Source: Mycolicibacterium rufum
GTDB lineage: Bacteria; Actinomycetota; Actinomycetes; Mycobacteriales; Mycobacteriaceae
NCBI RefSeq assembly: GCF_022374875.2
Contig: NZ_CP092427.2
Span: 1,922,001-1,986,000 of the forward strand
Length of the DNA: 64,000 bases
Direction of reading: 5' to 3'
Notes under the pieces: model-generated
Seen by the model: only the letters and a program-made list of their open reading frames with translations
Databases searched by the model: none
What the model was told of the DNA's origin: nothing
Position numbers and translations under genes: made by a program
Shown here: in pieces, positions 47,917 through 57,508 of the stretch
How positions within the stretch are numbered: the stretch's first letter is position 1
Layout of the letters: each line of letters starts with the position of its first letter

Positions 47917-50900
47917 ATGGCGCTACACCTCCACCGGGCCGATCGCACCGACCTGCTCGCCGACGGCCTGGCCGCGATGCTGGCCGTCCCACCCCCCGAC
48001 CCGTTCGCCGAGGACCTCGTGCTGGTCTCGGCGCGCGGCACCGAACGCTGGCTGAGCCAGCGCCTCTCCCACGTGCTCGGCCGCGGCGACGGCCAGGACG
48101 GCGTGTGCGCCGGCATCACGTTCCGTCACCCGCGCTCGCTCGTCGCCGAGCTGACCGGCACCACCGACGACGACCCCTGGGCGCCCGACGCCATGGTCTG
48201 GCCGCTGCTCGACGTCATCGACGGCTCGCTCGACCAGCCGTGGTGCGCGACGCTGGCCACCCACCTCGGCCACACCGAGCAGGGCGAGGAAAGGGAGCTG
48301 CGGCAGGGCAGACGCTACGCCGTGGCCCGCCGGATCGCCGGCCTGTTCGCCTCCTACGCCCGCCAGCGGCCGCAGCTGCTGGTCGACTGGGCCGAGGGCC
48401 GCACCGACGCGCTCGACGCCGACCTGCGTTGGCAGCCCGAGCTCTACCGGGCGCTGCTCACCCGGGTGGATGCCGACCCGCCGCCGGTCCGTCATGCCAA
48501 AACCGTTGTCCGACTGCAGGACTCGGCCACCGATCTGCCTGCACGGCTGTCGCTGTTCGGCCACACCCGGCTGCCGCTCACCGAGGTCGAGCTGCTGCAC
48601 GCACTCAGCGCGCACCACGAGCTGCACCTGTGGCTGCCGCACCCCAGTGACGATCTGTGGACGGCGTTGAACGGCAGTCACGGCCCGGTGCCGCGGAGCA
48701 CCGACACGTCGCACCGCGCGGTGGGCCATCCCCTGCTCGCGACGCTGGGTCGCGACCTGCGCGAGCTGCAGCGCGCGCTGCCGCCCGCCCCCGCGTCCGA
48801 TGCCTTCCTCGGCGCTGCGGATCGTCCGGCGACGCTGCTCGGCTGGCTGCAGACCGACATCGCCGCGAATGCGATTCAGACGCAGGGGCGTTCGTTCGAC
48901 AGCGCGGACCGGTCGGTGCAGGTGCACAGCTGCCACGGTCCCGCGCGGCAGGTCGACGTGCTGCGCGAGGTGCTGCTCGGGGCGCTCGCCGACGACCCCA
49001 CGCTCGAACCCCGGGACATCCTCGTCATGTGCCCCGACATCGAGACCTTCGCCCCGCTGATCGTGGCGGGCTTCGGTCTCGGCGACGTGGTGAGCGGAGC
49101 GCATCCCGCCCACCGGCTGCGCGTGAAGCTGGCCGACCGCGCGCTCACCCAGACCAATCCTCTGCTCGGCGTGGCCTCTCAGGTGCTCGCCCTGGCCGAG
49201 GGCCGCGCCACCGCCAGCGAGGTGCTCAATCTCGCCGAGGCCGCTCCGGTCCGACACCGGTTCGGCTTCACCGACGACGACCTCGACACCATCGGGGACT
49301 GGGTGCGGGAGGCCAACATCCGCTGGGGCTTCGACCGCGAGCACCGGCATCCCTACGGCGTCGACTTCGTGCAGAACACCTGGCGGTTCGGCATCGACCG
49401 GGTGCTGGCCGGGGTGGCGATGTCCGAGGACGCGCACGCCTGGCTGGACACCACGCTGCCGCTCGACGACGTCGGCAGCAACCGGGTGGAGCTGGCCGGC
49501 CGGCTCGCCGAGTACATCGAACTGCTCCGCGTCAGCGTCGAGAACCTCACCGGCACAAGGACTCTGCGCGCTTGGCTGACGGCGCTGCGGTCCGGGCTCG
49601 ACCACCTCACCGCCGCCCCCGACGCGGATGCATGGCAGGGCGCCCAGGTCGACCGGGAGTTCGCCGACATCCTCACCGATGCCGGCGCGCAGGCCGAGAC
49701 GCAGCTGCGCCTGGCCGACGTCAAGGCGCTGCTGGACCGTCACCTCGCGGGCCGGCCCACCCGCGCGAACTTCCGCACGGGCACGCTGACGGTGTGCACC
49801 ATGGTGCCGATGCGCTCGGTGCCCCATCGCGTGGTGTGCCTGGTCGGCCTGGACGACGGCGTGTTCCCCCGCCAGGGTGTGACCGACGGCGACGACGCGC
49901 TGGCGCGAGAGCCGATGACCGGCGAGCGGGACAGCCGCTCCGAGGACCGCCAGTTGCTGCTCGACGCGATCGGCGCGGCCACCGAGCGACTGGTCATCAC
50001 CTATACCGGCGCCAACGAGTACTCGGGCCAGCGCAAACCGCCGGCGGTGCCGCTGGTCGAACTGCTCGACGTGCTCGACGTCACGACGGCCACACCTGTC
50101 CGCGATCACGTCCACATCCGACATCCGTTGCAGCCCTTCGATGTCCGCAACGTCACGCCCGGGGCACTGGGCTCCCCATCGGGTCAGCCGTTCACGTTCG
50201 ACACCACCGCGCTCACCGCCGCGAAGGTCGCGACCGCCGAGCGGACGGTCAAGCCGCCGCTGATCGGGGCGCCGCTGCCCGCTCCGGCGCTCGACGACGT
50301 CGTGCTCGACGATCTGGTCGCCTTCTTCAAGGATCCGGTCAAGGGGTTCTTCCGGGCGCTGGACTACACGCTGCCGTGGGATGTCGACGCCGTCGAGGAC
50401 GGCATACCCGTCGAGATCGACGCGCTGGCGGAGTGGAAGATCGGCGACCGCATGCTCGAGGACATGCTGCGGGGCATGACGCCGGCGCAGGCACAGCAGG
50501 CCGAGTGGCGCCGCGGTTCGCTGCCGCCCGGGCGACTCGGCTGGCGGCAGGCTCAGGAGCTCGCGAAGCGCTCCGCCGCACTGGCCGCCGCGGCCCAGCA
50601 GCACCGCACCCCCGAGCCGTCGGCGTTCGACGTCGACGTCGCGGTCGGGGCGGGCCGGCGGGTGACGGGCACCGTGCCACGGGTCTACGGCGAGCGCATG
50701 GTGGCCGTCACCTACTCCAAGCTCGACGGACGGCACCTGCTCGAGTCCTGGATCCGGTTGGTGGCGTTGACCGCCCGTCATCCCGGCCGGGACTGGACCG
50801 CGGTGTGCATCGGCCGGCCCAAGCGCGGTGACACACCTCGGCAGCGGCTGCTCGGTCCGCCCGAGGACGCCACCGAATTGCTCACCGATCTCGTCGCGAT

Positions 50901-51168
50901 GTACGACGAGGGCCGTCGCGCGCCGATTCCGTTGCCGCCCAAGACGTCCTACGCGTGGGCCGAGACCGAGCACCATCGCGGCGCCCCGGCGCGGGAGGCC
51001 GGCTGGAAGTGGAAGTCGGGCAAGTACCCCGGCGAGGACGCCGAACCGGCGCACGTCACGGTCTGGGGTCCCGGCCGTCCGCTGGTCGACCTCGTCGCCG
51101 CGGGACTGCCCGGGTACGCCGCCCGGCTGTGGTCACCGATGCTGCGCGCCGAGAGGACGCCCGACTGA
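47917..51168 (+). CDS. recC: Exodeoxyribonuclease V gamma subunit RecC
   Basis: 1083 residues starting MALHLHRADRTDLLADGL, matching the start I recall for mycobacterial RecC. RecC holds the complex together and, in E. coli, reads Chi. The defunct helicase-like N-terminal half includes VRLQDSATDLPARLSLFGHT and FVHSCHGPARQVDVLREVLL-type sequence; C-terminal half is nuclease-like without the catalytic Lys. In mycobacteria RecBCD acts in single-strand annealing rather than main recombination (AdnAB does that). The recC stop overlaps the recB start (TGATG). Confidence 0.95.
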   Translation: MALHLHRADRTDLLADGLAAMLAVPPPDPFAEDLVLVSARGTERWLSQRLSHVLGRGDGQDGVCAGITFRHPRSLVAELTGTTDDDPWAPDAMVWPLLDVIDGSLDQPWCATLATHLGHTEQGEERELRQGRRYAVARRIAGLFASYARQRPQLLVDWAEGRTDALDADLRWQPELYRALLTRVDADPPPVRHAKTVVRLQDSATDLPARLSLFGHTRLPLTEVELLHALSAHHELHLWLPHPSDDLWTALNGSHGPVPRSTDTSHRAVGHPLLATLGRDLRELQRALPPAPASDAFLGAADRPATLLGWLQTDIAANAIQTQGRSFDSADRSVQVHSCHGPARQVDVLREVLLGALADDPTLEPRDILVMCPDIETFAPLIVAGFGLGDVVSGAHPAHRLRVKLADRALTQTNPLLGVASQVLALAEGRATASEVLNLAEAAPVRHRFGFTDDDLDTIGDWVREANIRWGFDREHRHPYGVDFVQNTWRFGIDRVLAGVAMSEDAHAWLDTTLPLDDVGSNRVELAGRLAEYIELLRVSVENLTGTRTLRAWLTALRSGLDHLTAAPDADAWQGAQVDREFADILTDAGAQAETQLRLADVKALLDRHLAGRPTRANFRTGTLTVCTMVPMRSVPHRVVCLVGLDDGVFPRQGVTDGDDALAREPMTGERDSRSEDRQLLLDAIGAATERLVITYTGANEYSGQRKPPAVPLVELLDVLDVTTATPVRDHVHIRHPLQPFDVRNVTPGALGSPSGQPFTFDTTALTAAKVATAERTVKPPLIGAPLPAPALDDVVLDDLVAFFKDPVKGFFRALDYTLPWDVDAVEDGIPVEIDALAEWKIGDRMLEDMLRGMTPAQAQQAEWRRGSLPPGRLGWRQAQELAKRSAALAAAAQQHRTPEPSAFDVDVAVGAGRRVTGTVPRVYGERMVAVTYSKLDGRHLLESWIRLVALTARHPGRDWTAVCIGRPKRGDTPRQRLLGPPEDATELLTDLVAMYDEGRRAPIPLPPKTSYAWAETEHHRGAPAREAGWKWKSGKYPGEDAEPAHVTVWGPGRPLVDLVAAGLPGYAARLWSPMLRAERTPD

Positions 51169-54100
51169 TGGAACCGTTCGATCTGCTCGGCCCGCTGCCG
51201 GCGAGCCGCACCACCACGGTCCTGGAGGCCAGTGCGGGCACCGGCAAGACGTTCACCCTGGCCGGTCTGGTGACGCGCTACCTGGCCGAGGGTGAGGCGA
51301 CGCTGGACGAGATGCTGTTGATCACGTTCGGCCGTGCGGCCAGTCAGGAACTGCGCGAGCGTGTGCGCGCCCAGATCCTCGACGCCCTGCTGGCCCTCGG
51401 CGACCCGTCCCGCGCGACCGGCAGTGCGCTGCTGGCCCACCTGCTCTCGGGCACACCCGAGCAGGTCGCCCTGCGGCGGGAACGGCTGCGCGACGCACTG
51501 GCCGGATTCGACGCCGCCACCATCGCGACCACCCACCAGTTCTGCCAACTGGTGCTGCGCAGCCTCGGCGTGGCCGGCGACACCGACTCCGGAGTGCAGT
51601 TGGTCGAGAGCCTCGAGGACGTCGTGTCCGACATCGTCGACGATCTGTACCTCGCGCACTTCGGTCAGGAACGCGACGAACCGCTGCTGTCCTACGAGGC
51701 GGCGCTGCGGCTGGCGCGCGAGGTCGTCGCCGGCGCCCACACCGCACTGCGGCCGCTCGACCCGGTGCCCGGCACGGATCCCGCGGTGCGGGTCGCGTTC
51801 GCGACCGCGGTCTGCGCGGAGCTGGAGAAGCGCAAGCGCCGGCTCGGCATCCTGCACTACGACGACCTGCTGTCCCGGCTGGCCGACGCGCTGGAGTCCG
51901 ACGACTCCCCGGCCCGCGCCCGGATGCGGCGGCGCTGGTCCATCGTCATGGTCGACGAGTTCCAGGACACCGACCCGGTGCAGTGGCAGGTGATCGACCG
52001 CGCGTTCACCGGACACTCCACCGTGATCCTGATCGGTGACCCCAAGCAGGCGATCTACGCGTTCCGCGGCGGGGACATCGTCACTTACCTGCACGCTGCC
52101 TCGACAGCCGGACACCAGCGCACGCTGGCCACCAACTACCGCAGCGACGGACCGCTGGTGGCGAGCCTGCAGGCAGTCATGCGCGACGCCCAACTCGGGG
52201 ATCCGCGCATCGTGGTGCGCCCCGTGGCCGCCGCGCATCCGGCGCACCGGCTGGCGGGCGCGCCGCACAACGCGCCGTTCCGGCTGCGGGTGGCCACCCG
52301 CCACCAGTTCGGGGTCCGACCGGACAAGGTCATCCCGATCGACCGGCTGCGCCGCCACATCCCCAGGGACATGGCCGCCGACATCGCCGCGCTGCTCGCC
52401 AACGGCGCGACGTTCTGCGGTGAGCCGCTGGTGCCCGGCGACATCGCGGTGATCGTGGAGAGCCACCGCGACGGCCGCGCGTGCTTCGAGGCGTTGAACG
52501 CCGCGAACATCCCGGCCGTCTACACCGGCGACTCCGACGTGTTCGCCTCCCCCGCCGCCGACGACTGGCTGTGTCTGCTCGAGGCCTTCGACCAGCCGCA
52601 CCGCTCCGGCCTGGTGCGCGCGGCGGCCACCACGATGTTCTTCGGGGAGACCGCGCAAACCCTTGTCGCCCAGGGTGACCGGCTGACCGACCGGATCACC
52701 GAGACACTGCGCGGCTGGGCCGACCACGCCCGCGAACGCGGTGTGGCGGCGGTGTTCGAAGCGGCGCAGCGCGCCGGAATGGGCCGGCGGGTGCTGTCCT
52801 GGGAGGACGGCGAGCGGCACATGACCGACCTGGCGCACCTGACCCAGCTGCTGCAGGAGACCGCGCACTGCGAGCACTTCAGCCTGCCGGCGCTGCGCGA
52901 CTGGCTGCGCACGCAGCGCGAGGAGCGCGGCGGGGCGATCGAACGCAGCCGCCGCCTCGACAGCGACGCCGCCGCCGTGCAGATCATGACCGTGTGGGTG
53001 AGCAAGGGCCTGCAGTTCCCGGTGGTGTATCTGCCGTTCGCGTTCAACCGCAACATCCAGACCCGCGACGTGGTGCTCTACCACGACGGCGACACGCGGT
53101 GCCTGCACATCGGCGGCGAGCAGAGTCCCGACCACGACGATGTGGCGCGCCGGGGTCGCCGCGAGGCGGCAGGCGATGACGTCCGGCTCACCTATGTCGC
53201 GATGACGCGCGCGCAGTCGCAGGTGGTCGCCTGGTGGGCGCCGTCCAACGACGAACCGAACGGCGGGCTGTCGCGCCTGCTGCGTGGGCGCAGGCCCGGC
53301 GAGGCGGCGGTGCCCGATCGGTGCGACCCGCCCCGGATCGACGACCCGGACGCGATGGCGCTGCTGCGCGCATGGTCCGAGGCGGGCGGGCCGGTGCTCG
53401 AGGACTCCGTCATCGCCGCACCCGCGCACGTCGAGAGGCCGCCTGTCCGAGACGATCTGGACGTGCGCCACTTCCACCGCCGCATCGACACGTCGTGGCG
53501 CCGGACGTCGTACTCGGGCCTGGTCCGGGCCGCGGAGGAGGCGCCGGGGGTGTCCAGCGAACCGGAGGTGACCGAGCTGGACGACGAGACCGTCGGAGCC
53601 GACGTACCGTCCGCGATGGCGGGCGGCGCCGTCGGCGCGGACGTGCCGTCCCCGATGGCCGATCTCCCCACCGGCGCCACGTTCGGCACGCTGGTGCACG
53701 CGGTTCTCGAGACGGCAGACTCGCTGGCCGCCGACCTGACCGCTGAGCTGGAAGCCCAGATCCGCCGGCACACACTGTGGTGGCCCGTCGACGTCGCCCC
53801 GGCCGACCTAGCGGCGGCGCTGGTCCCGATGCACGACACCCCGCTGGGACCGCTGGCGCCCGGCGCCACGCTGCGGTCGGTCGGTCTGCGGGACCGGTTG
53901 CGGGAGTTGGACTTCGAGTTCCCGCTGGCCGGTGGTGACCTGCGCGGCGCCGCACCGACGATCACCCTGGCCGACGTCGGGGCGCTGCTGCGTCGCCACC
54001 TGCCGGCCGATGATCCGATGTCCCGCTATGCCGACCGGCTGACCACCGGGGCGCTGGCCGCCCAGTCCCTCAAGGGCTACCTCACCGGCTCCTTGGACGT

Positions 54101-54482
54101 GGTGCTGCGGATCGACGGCCGGTTTCTGGTCGCCGACTACAAGACGAACTGGCTGGGCGAGCCGGGATCCGCCCTGACCGCCGCGGACTATGGGCAGCCG
54201 CGGCTGGCCGAGGCGATGCTGCACTCCGACTACCCGCTGCAGGCACTCCTGTACTGCGTTGTGCTGCATCGCTTCCTGCGCTGGCGGCTACCCGGCTACA
54301 CGCCGGAGCGTCACCTCGGCGGGGTGCTGTACCTGTTCCTGCGCGGCATGTGCGGGCCCGCCACCCCGATGGTCGACGGTCACCCGGCGGGCGTGTTCAG
54401 CTGGCGTCCGCCCGCCGAACTGATCGAGGCCGTGTCGAATCTGCTCGACGGCGCCGCCCAGTCGGAGACACTGGTGCGATGA
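51168..54482 (+). CDS. recB: Exodeoxyribonuclease V beta subunit RecB
   Basis: 1104-residue helicase-nuclease. Walker A EASAGTGKTFTL, Walker B MVDEFQDTDP, GDPKQAIYAFRGGD, and motif V/VI sequence VWVSKGLQFPVVYLP and YVAMTRAQ show an SF1 helicase. The nuclease domain near the C terminus has LDVVLRIDGRFLVADYKTN with the catalytic Asp and Lys. A linker of about 60 residues near 800-860 has repeats (TVGADVPSAM, AVGADVPSPM). Its stop overlaps the next start (ATGA), but that gene is a NYN protein rather than recD. Confidence 0.96.
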   Translation: MEPFDLLGPLPASRTTTVLEASAGTGKTFTLAGLVTRYLAEGEATLDEMLLITFGRAASQELRERVRAQILDALLALGDPSRATGSALLAHLLSGTPEQVALRRERLRDALAGFDAATIATTHQFCQLVLRSLGVAGDTDSGVQLVESLEDVVSDIVDDLYLAHFGQERDEPLLSYEAALRLAREVVAGAHTALRPLDPVPGTDPAVRVAFATAVCAELEKRKRRLGILHYDDLLSRLADALESDDSPARARMRRRWSIVMVDEFQDTDPVQWQVIDRAFTGHSTVILIGDPKQAIYAFRGGDIVTYLHAASTAGHQRTLATNYRSDGPLVASLQAVMRDAQLGDPRIVVRPVAAAHPAHRLAGAPHNAPFRLRVATRHQFGVRPDKVIPIDRLRRHIPRDMAADIAALLANGATFCGEPLVPGDIAVIVESHRDGRACFEALNAANIPAVYTGDSDVFASPAADDWLCLLEAFDQPHRSGLVRAAATTMFFGETAQTLVAQGDRLTDRITETLRGWADHARERGVAAVFEAAQRAGMGRRVLSWEDGERHMTDLAHLTQLLQETAHCEHFSLPALRDWLRTQREERGGAIERSRRLDSDAAAVQIMTVWVSKGLQFPVVYLPFAFNRNIQTRDVVLYHDGDTRCLHIGGEQSPDHDDVARRGRREAAGDDVRLTYVAMTRAQSQVVAWWAPSNDEPNGGLSRLLRGRRPGEAAVPDRCDPPRIDDPDAMALLRAWSEAGGPVLEDSVIAAPAHVERPPVRDDLDVRHFHRRIDTSWRRTSYSGLVRAAEEAPGVSSEPEVTELDDETVGADVPSAMAGGAVGADVPSPMADLPTGATFGTLVHAVLETADSLAADLTAELEAQIRRHTLWWPVDVAPADLAAALVPMHDTPLGPLAPGATLRSVGLRDRLRELDFEFPLAGGDLRGAAPTITLADVGALLRRHLPADDPMSRYADRLTTGALAAQSLKGYLTGSLDVVLRIDGRFLVADYKTNWLGEPGSALTAADYGQPRLAEAMLHSDYPLQALLYCVVLHRFLRWRLPGYTPERHLGGVLYLFLRGMCGPATPMVDGHPAGVFSWRPPAELIEAVSNLLDGAAQSETLVR

Positions 54483-55381
54483 CGGATTCTTCGGCCTCCC
54501 GCGTGGCGGTCTACTTCGACTTCGACAACATCGTGATCAGCCGCTACGACCAGGTCAACGGCCGCAACTCGTTCCAGCGCGACCGGTCACGCGACACCGG
54601 CACCGTCACTGGCACCGGCGAGTTCGCCGACAAGCTCACCCGCGCCACCGTCGACGTCGGCGCCATCGTCGACTTCGCGTCGTCGTTCGGCACGCTCGTG
54701 CTCACCCGTGCGTACGCCGACTGGTCGGCCGACGTCAACGCGAACTACCGCGGCCAATTGGTGGGCCGCGCGGTCGATCTCGTGCAGCTCTTCCCGGCGG
54801 CCGCGTACGGGAAGAACGGCGCCGACATCCGCCTCGCCGTCGACGCGGTCGAGGACATGTTCCGGCTGCCCGACCTGACGCACGTCGTGATCGTCGGCGG
54901 CGACTCGGACTACATCGCGCTGGCCCAGCGCTGCAAGCGGCTCGGCCGCTACGTCGTCGGCATCGGCGTCGCGGGCTCGTCCAGCCGGTCGCTGGCCGCG
55001 GCGTGCGACGAGTTCGTCACCTACGACGCGCTGCCCGGTGTGCCGGTGTTCGAACCCGACGAACCGCCCGCAGGCGCGCCGCCGAAGAAACGCGGCCGCC
55101 GCTCCAAGGCACAGGACGACACCGAGGACGAGCCCGACCCGCTGGACGCGGCAACCGCCCTGCTGACCCGGGCGCTGCGGATTGGATCGGAGAAGGACGA
55201 TGTGGACTGGCTGCACAATTCGGCGGTCAAGGCGCAGATGAAGCGGATGGACCCGTCGTTCTCCGAGAAGTCGCTCGGCTACAAGTCGTTCAGCGAATTC
55301 CTGCGCTCGCACGACGACCTGGTCGAGCTCGACGAGAGCTCGACGGCCCGCCGGGTCCGGCTGCGCGGAGAGTCACCGTGA
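54479..55381 (+). CDS. NYN-domain ribonuclease with LOTUS (OST-HTH) domain
   Basis: 300 residues from ATG 54479. N-terminal NYN/PIN-like nuclease fold: VAVYFDFDNIVIS with acidic residues, and HVVIVGGDSDYIALAQ with the second acidic pair; about residues 10-170. A linker with KKRGRRSK follows. The C-terminal 80 residues (LLTRALRIGSEKDDVDWLH, SEKSLGYKSFSEFLRSHDD) are a LOTUS/OST-HTH domain, which binds RNA. The gene lies between recB and recD with four-base overlaps at both ends, so it is made with the recombinase. M. tuberculosis has recC-recB-recD without it, as I recall. Confidence 0.9.
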   Translation: MTDSSASRVAVYFDFDNIVISRYDQVNGRNSFQRDRSRDTGTVTGTGEFADKLTRATVDVGAIVDFASSFGTLVLTRAYADWSADVNANYRGQLVGRAVDLVQLFPAAAYGKNGADIRLAVDAVEDMFRLPDLTHVVIVGGDSDYIALAQRCKRLGRYVVGIGVAGSSSRSLAAACDEFVTYDALPGVPVFEPDEPPAGAPPKKRGRRSKAQDDTEDEPDPLDAATALLTRALRIGSEKDDVDWLHNSAVKAQMKRMDPSFSEKSLGYKSFSEFLRSHDDLVELDESSTARRVRLRGESP

Positions 55382-57054
55382 CCGCGCCGACGCTCGACGC
55401 GTTCGATGAGTTGCTCGAACCCGCCGACGTGCATGTGGCGCAACGTCTCTCGGAGCTGACCGGCGAGTCCGACCCGGCGGTGGCGCTGGCGGTGGCGTTC
55501 GCGGTGCGCGCCGTACGCGCCGGCTCGGTGTGCGTGGACCTGCGGTCGGTCGCCGACCAGGTGGGCCGGCCCGAATTGCCCTGGCCCGCACCGCAGAGCT
55601 GGTTGCGGGCCGTGCAGGCCAGCCCGCTGGTGGACAAGCAGGTGCTGCACGTGCTGTCCGATCGGACCGCCGACCTGCTGTACCTGGACCGGTACTGGCG
55701 CGAGGAGCAGCAGGTCCGCGACGACGTGCTGGCGCTGCTGGCCTCGCCGCTGCCTGCCACGGTGCCGGGCCTGGAGCGGTTGTTCCCCGCGGGCTTCGAG
55801 GAGCAGCGTCGCGCCGCGGAAGTCGCTCTGGCGCAATCGCTCACGGTGCTGACCGGCGGGCCGGGCACCGGGAAGACGACCACGGTCGCGCGGCTGCTGG
55901 CACTGCTGGCCGAGCAGGCCGCGCTCGAGGGTCGGCCGCCGCTGCGCATCGCGCTGGCCGCGCCGACGGGAAAGGCGGCGGCGCGGCTGCTCGAGGCGGT
56001 GCGTGCCGAACTCGACGGACTCGACGCCCAGGACCGCGACCGGCTGCCGGAACTGACGGCGTCGACGCTGCACCGCCTGCTGCGGCCGCGGCCGGACAAC
56101 GCGACGCGCTTCCGGCACCACCGGGAGAACCGGTTGCCCCACGACGTGATCGTCGTGGACGAGACGTCGATGGTGTCGCTGACGCTGATGGCCCGGCTGC
56201 TCGAGGCGGTGCGCGCCGACAGCCGGCTGATCCTGGTCGGCGACCCCGACCAGCTGGCGTCGGTGGAGGCCGGCGCGGTGCTGGCCGACCTCGTCGACGG
56301 TCTGGGCGCCCGCGCGGAGGTGCGGATCGCGGCCCTGCAGACCTCGCACCGGTTCGGTGCGAGCATCGGCGCCCTCGCCTCGGCCATCCGCGACGGCGAC
56401 GCCGACCGTGCGGTCGAGGTGCTGCGCGACGGCGACGAGCACATCGAGTGGCTGGCCCTCGACGAGCCCGGCGAGCGGCTGCGCCCGGTGCTGCTGCCGC
56501 ACGCCCTGCGGCTGCGGGAGGCCGCGATCCTCGGCGGCGCCCGGGCGGCGGCCGACACGCTCGACGAGCACCGGCTGCTGTGCGCGCACCGCCGCGGTCC
56601 GTCGGGCGTCGCCCACTGGAACCGCCAGGTCGAGCGGTGGCTCACCGACGCGACGGGCGAGCCGATCTGGACGGACTGGTACGCAGGGCGGCCGGTGCTG
56701 GTGACCGCCAACGACTACGGGCGCAGGCTCTACAACGGCGACACCGGGGTGGCGGTCGTGCGGGGCGAGTCGCTGACGGTCGCGATCGGCGAGCAGGAGT
56801 TCGCCGCGGGCCGGCTGTCCGACGTCGACACGATGCACGCGATGACGATCCACAAGAGTCAGGGCAGCCAGGCCGACGAGGTGACCGTGCTGCTGCCTGC
56901 CGAGGAGTCGCGGCTGCTGACCCGTGAGTTGTTCTACACCGCGGTCACCCGCGCGAAGAAGCGGGTGCGGGTGGTCGGCACCGAGGCGTCGGTGCGGGCG
57001 GCCGTCGGCAGGCGGGCGGTCCGCGCCTCCGGTCTGGCCCGCCGCCTGGCCTGA
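55378..57054 (+). CDS. recD: Exodeoxyribonuclease V alpha subunit RecD
   Basis: 558-residue 5'-3' SF1B helicase, GTG at 55378 overlapping the NYN stop. Walker A LTGGPGTGKTTTV, Walker B VIVVDETSMVSL, GDPDQLASVEAGAVL, motif V MTIHKSQGSQADEV and motif VI FYTAVTRAKKRV are all intact. The N-terminal domain that contacts RecC is Asp/Glu- and Leu-rich. Completes recCB-NYN-recD, one operon with every junction overlapping. Confidence 0.96.
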   Translation: MTAPTLDAFDELLEPADVHVAQRLSELTGESDPAVALAVAFAVRAVRAGSVCVDLRSVADQVGRPELPWPAPQSWLRAVQASPLVDKQVLHVLSDRTADLLYLDRYWREEQQVRDDVLALLASPLPATVPGLERLFPAGFEEQRRAAEVALAQSLTVLTGGPGTGKTTTVARLLALLAEQAALEGRPPLRIALAAPTGKAAARLLEAVRAELDGLDAQDRDRLPELTASTLHRLLRPRPDNATRFRHHRENRLPHDVIVVDETSMVSLTLMARLLEAVRADSRLILVGDPDQLASVEAGAVLADLVDGLGARAEVRIAALQTSHRFGASIGALASAIRDGDADRAVEVLRDGDEHIEWLALDEPGERLRPVLLPHALRLREAAILGGARAAADTLDEHRLLCAHRRGPSGVAHWNRQVERWLTDATGEPIWTDWYAGRPVLVTANDYGRRLYNGDTGVAVVRGESLTVAIGEQEFAAGRLSDVDTMHAMTIHKSQGSQADEVTVLLPAEESRLLTRELFYTAVTRAKKRVRVVGTEASVRAAVGRRAVRASGLARRLA

Positions 57055-57178
57055 CAGCGCACGTTTCGCCGGCGCCCGTGAACCGTCGGCGCTCCTCTTT
57101 CGTGGAACGAGCTGTAACGGTGAGCCGACCTCGGCCACACCACGCGACAGACAACGTCGTCCACTTCAAGGAGTACCC

Positions 57179-57481
57179 ATGACCAAGATCTCCGTCCTCG
57201 CCGGTATCGCCACCGGGCTGGCCTCGGCCGCCCTGACCCTGGCCGGACCGGCCGCCGCCGCACCGACCGGCAGCGGTGACGCCGACGCCACCATCATGGC
57301 GCTCGAAGACCAGGGCAACCGCGTCGTCGTCACGCGCCTGTCCAGCACCCCGCTGCAGAATGCGTCGATCGTCTCCATCACCCACGGCCCCGAGGTCCGC
57401 CAGGGCGTGCCGTTCGCCACCTCGCAGGGCGACAACTTCCGGTCGTTCAGCAGTCAGACCGTCTACGTCACCGTGAGGTGA
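57179..57481 (+). CDS. Small secreted protein
   Basis: 100 residues from ATG 57179 behind AAGGAG. A clear signal peptide (residues 1-28, ITKISVL-type start, cleavage after GPAAAA) leaves a mature protein of about 72 residues with no Cys: GSGDADATIMALEDQGNRVV, then TRLSSTPLQNASIVSITHGP. Predicted small beta-rich domain. Mycobacteria have many such exported proteins without known role; no family recognised. Confidence 0.78.
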   Translation: MTKISVLAGIATGLASAALTLAGPAAAAPTGSGDADATIMALEDQGNRVVVTRLSSTPLQNASIVSITHGPEVRQGVPFATSQGDNFRSFSSQTVYVTVR

Positions 57482-57508
57482 GCGGCCAGCCGCTATGATC
57501 GTTGAGCC

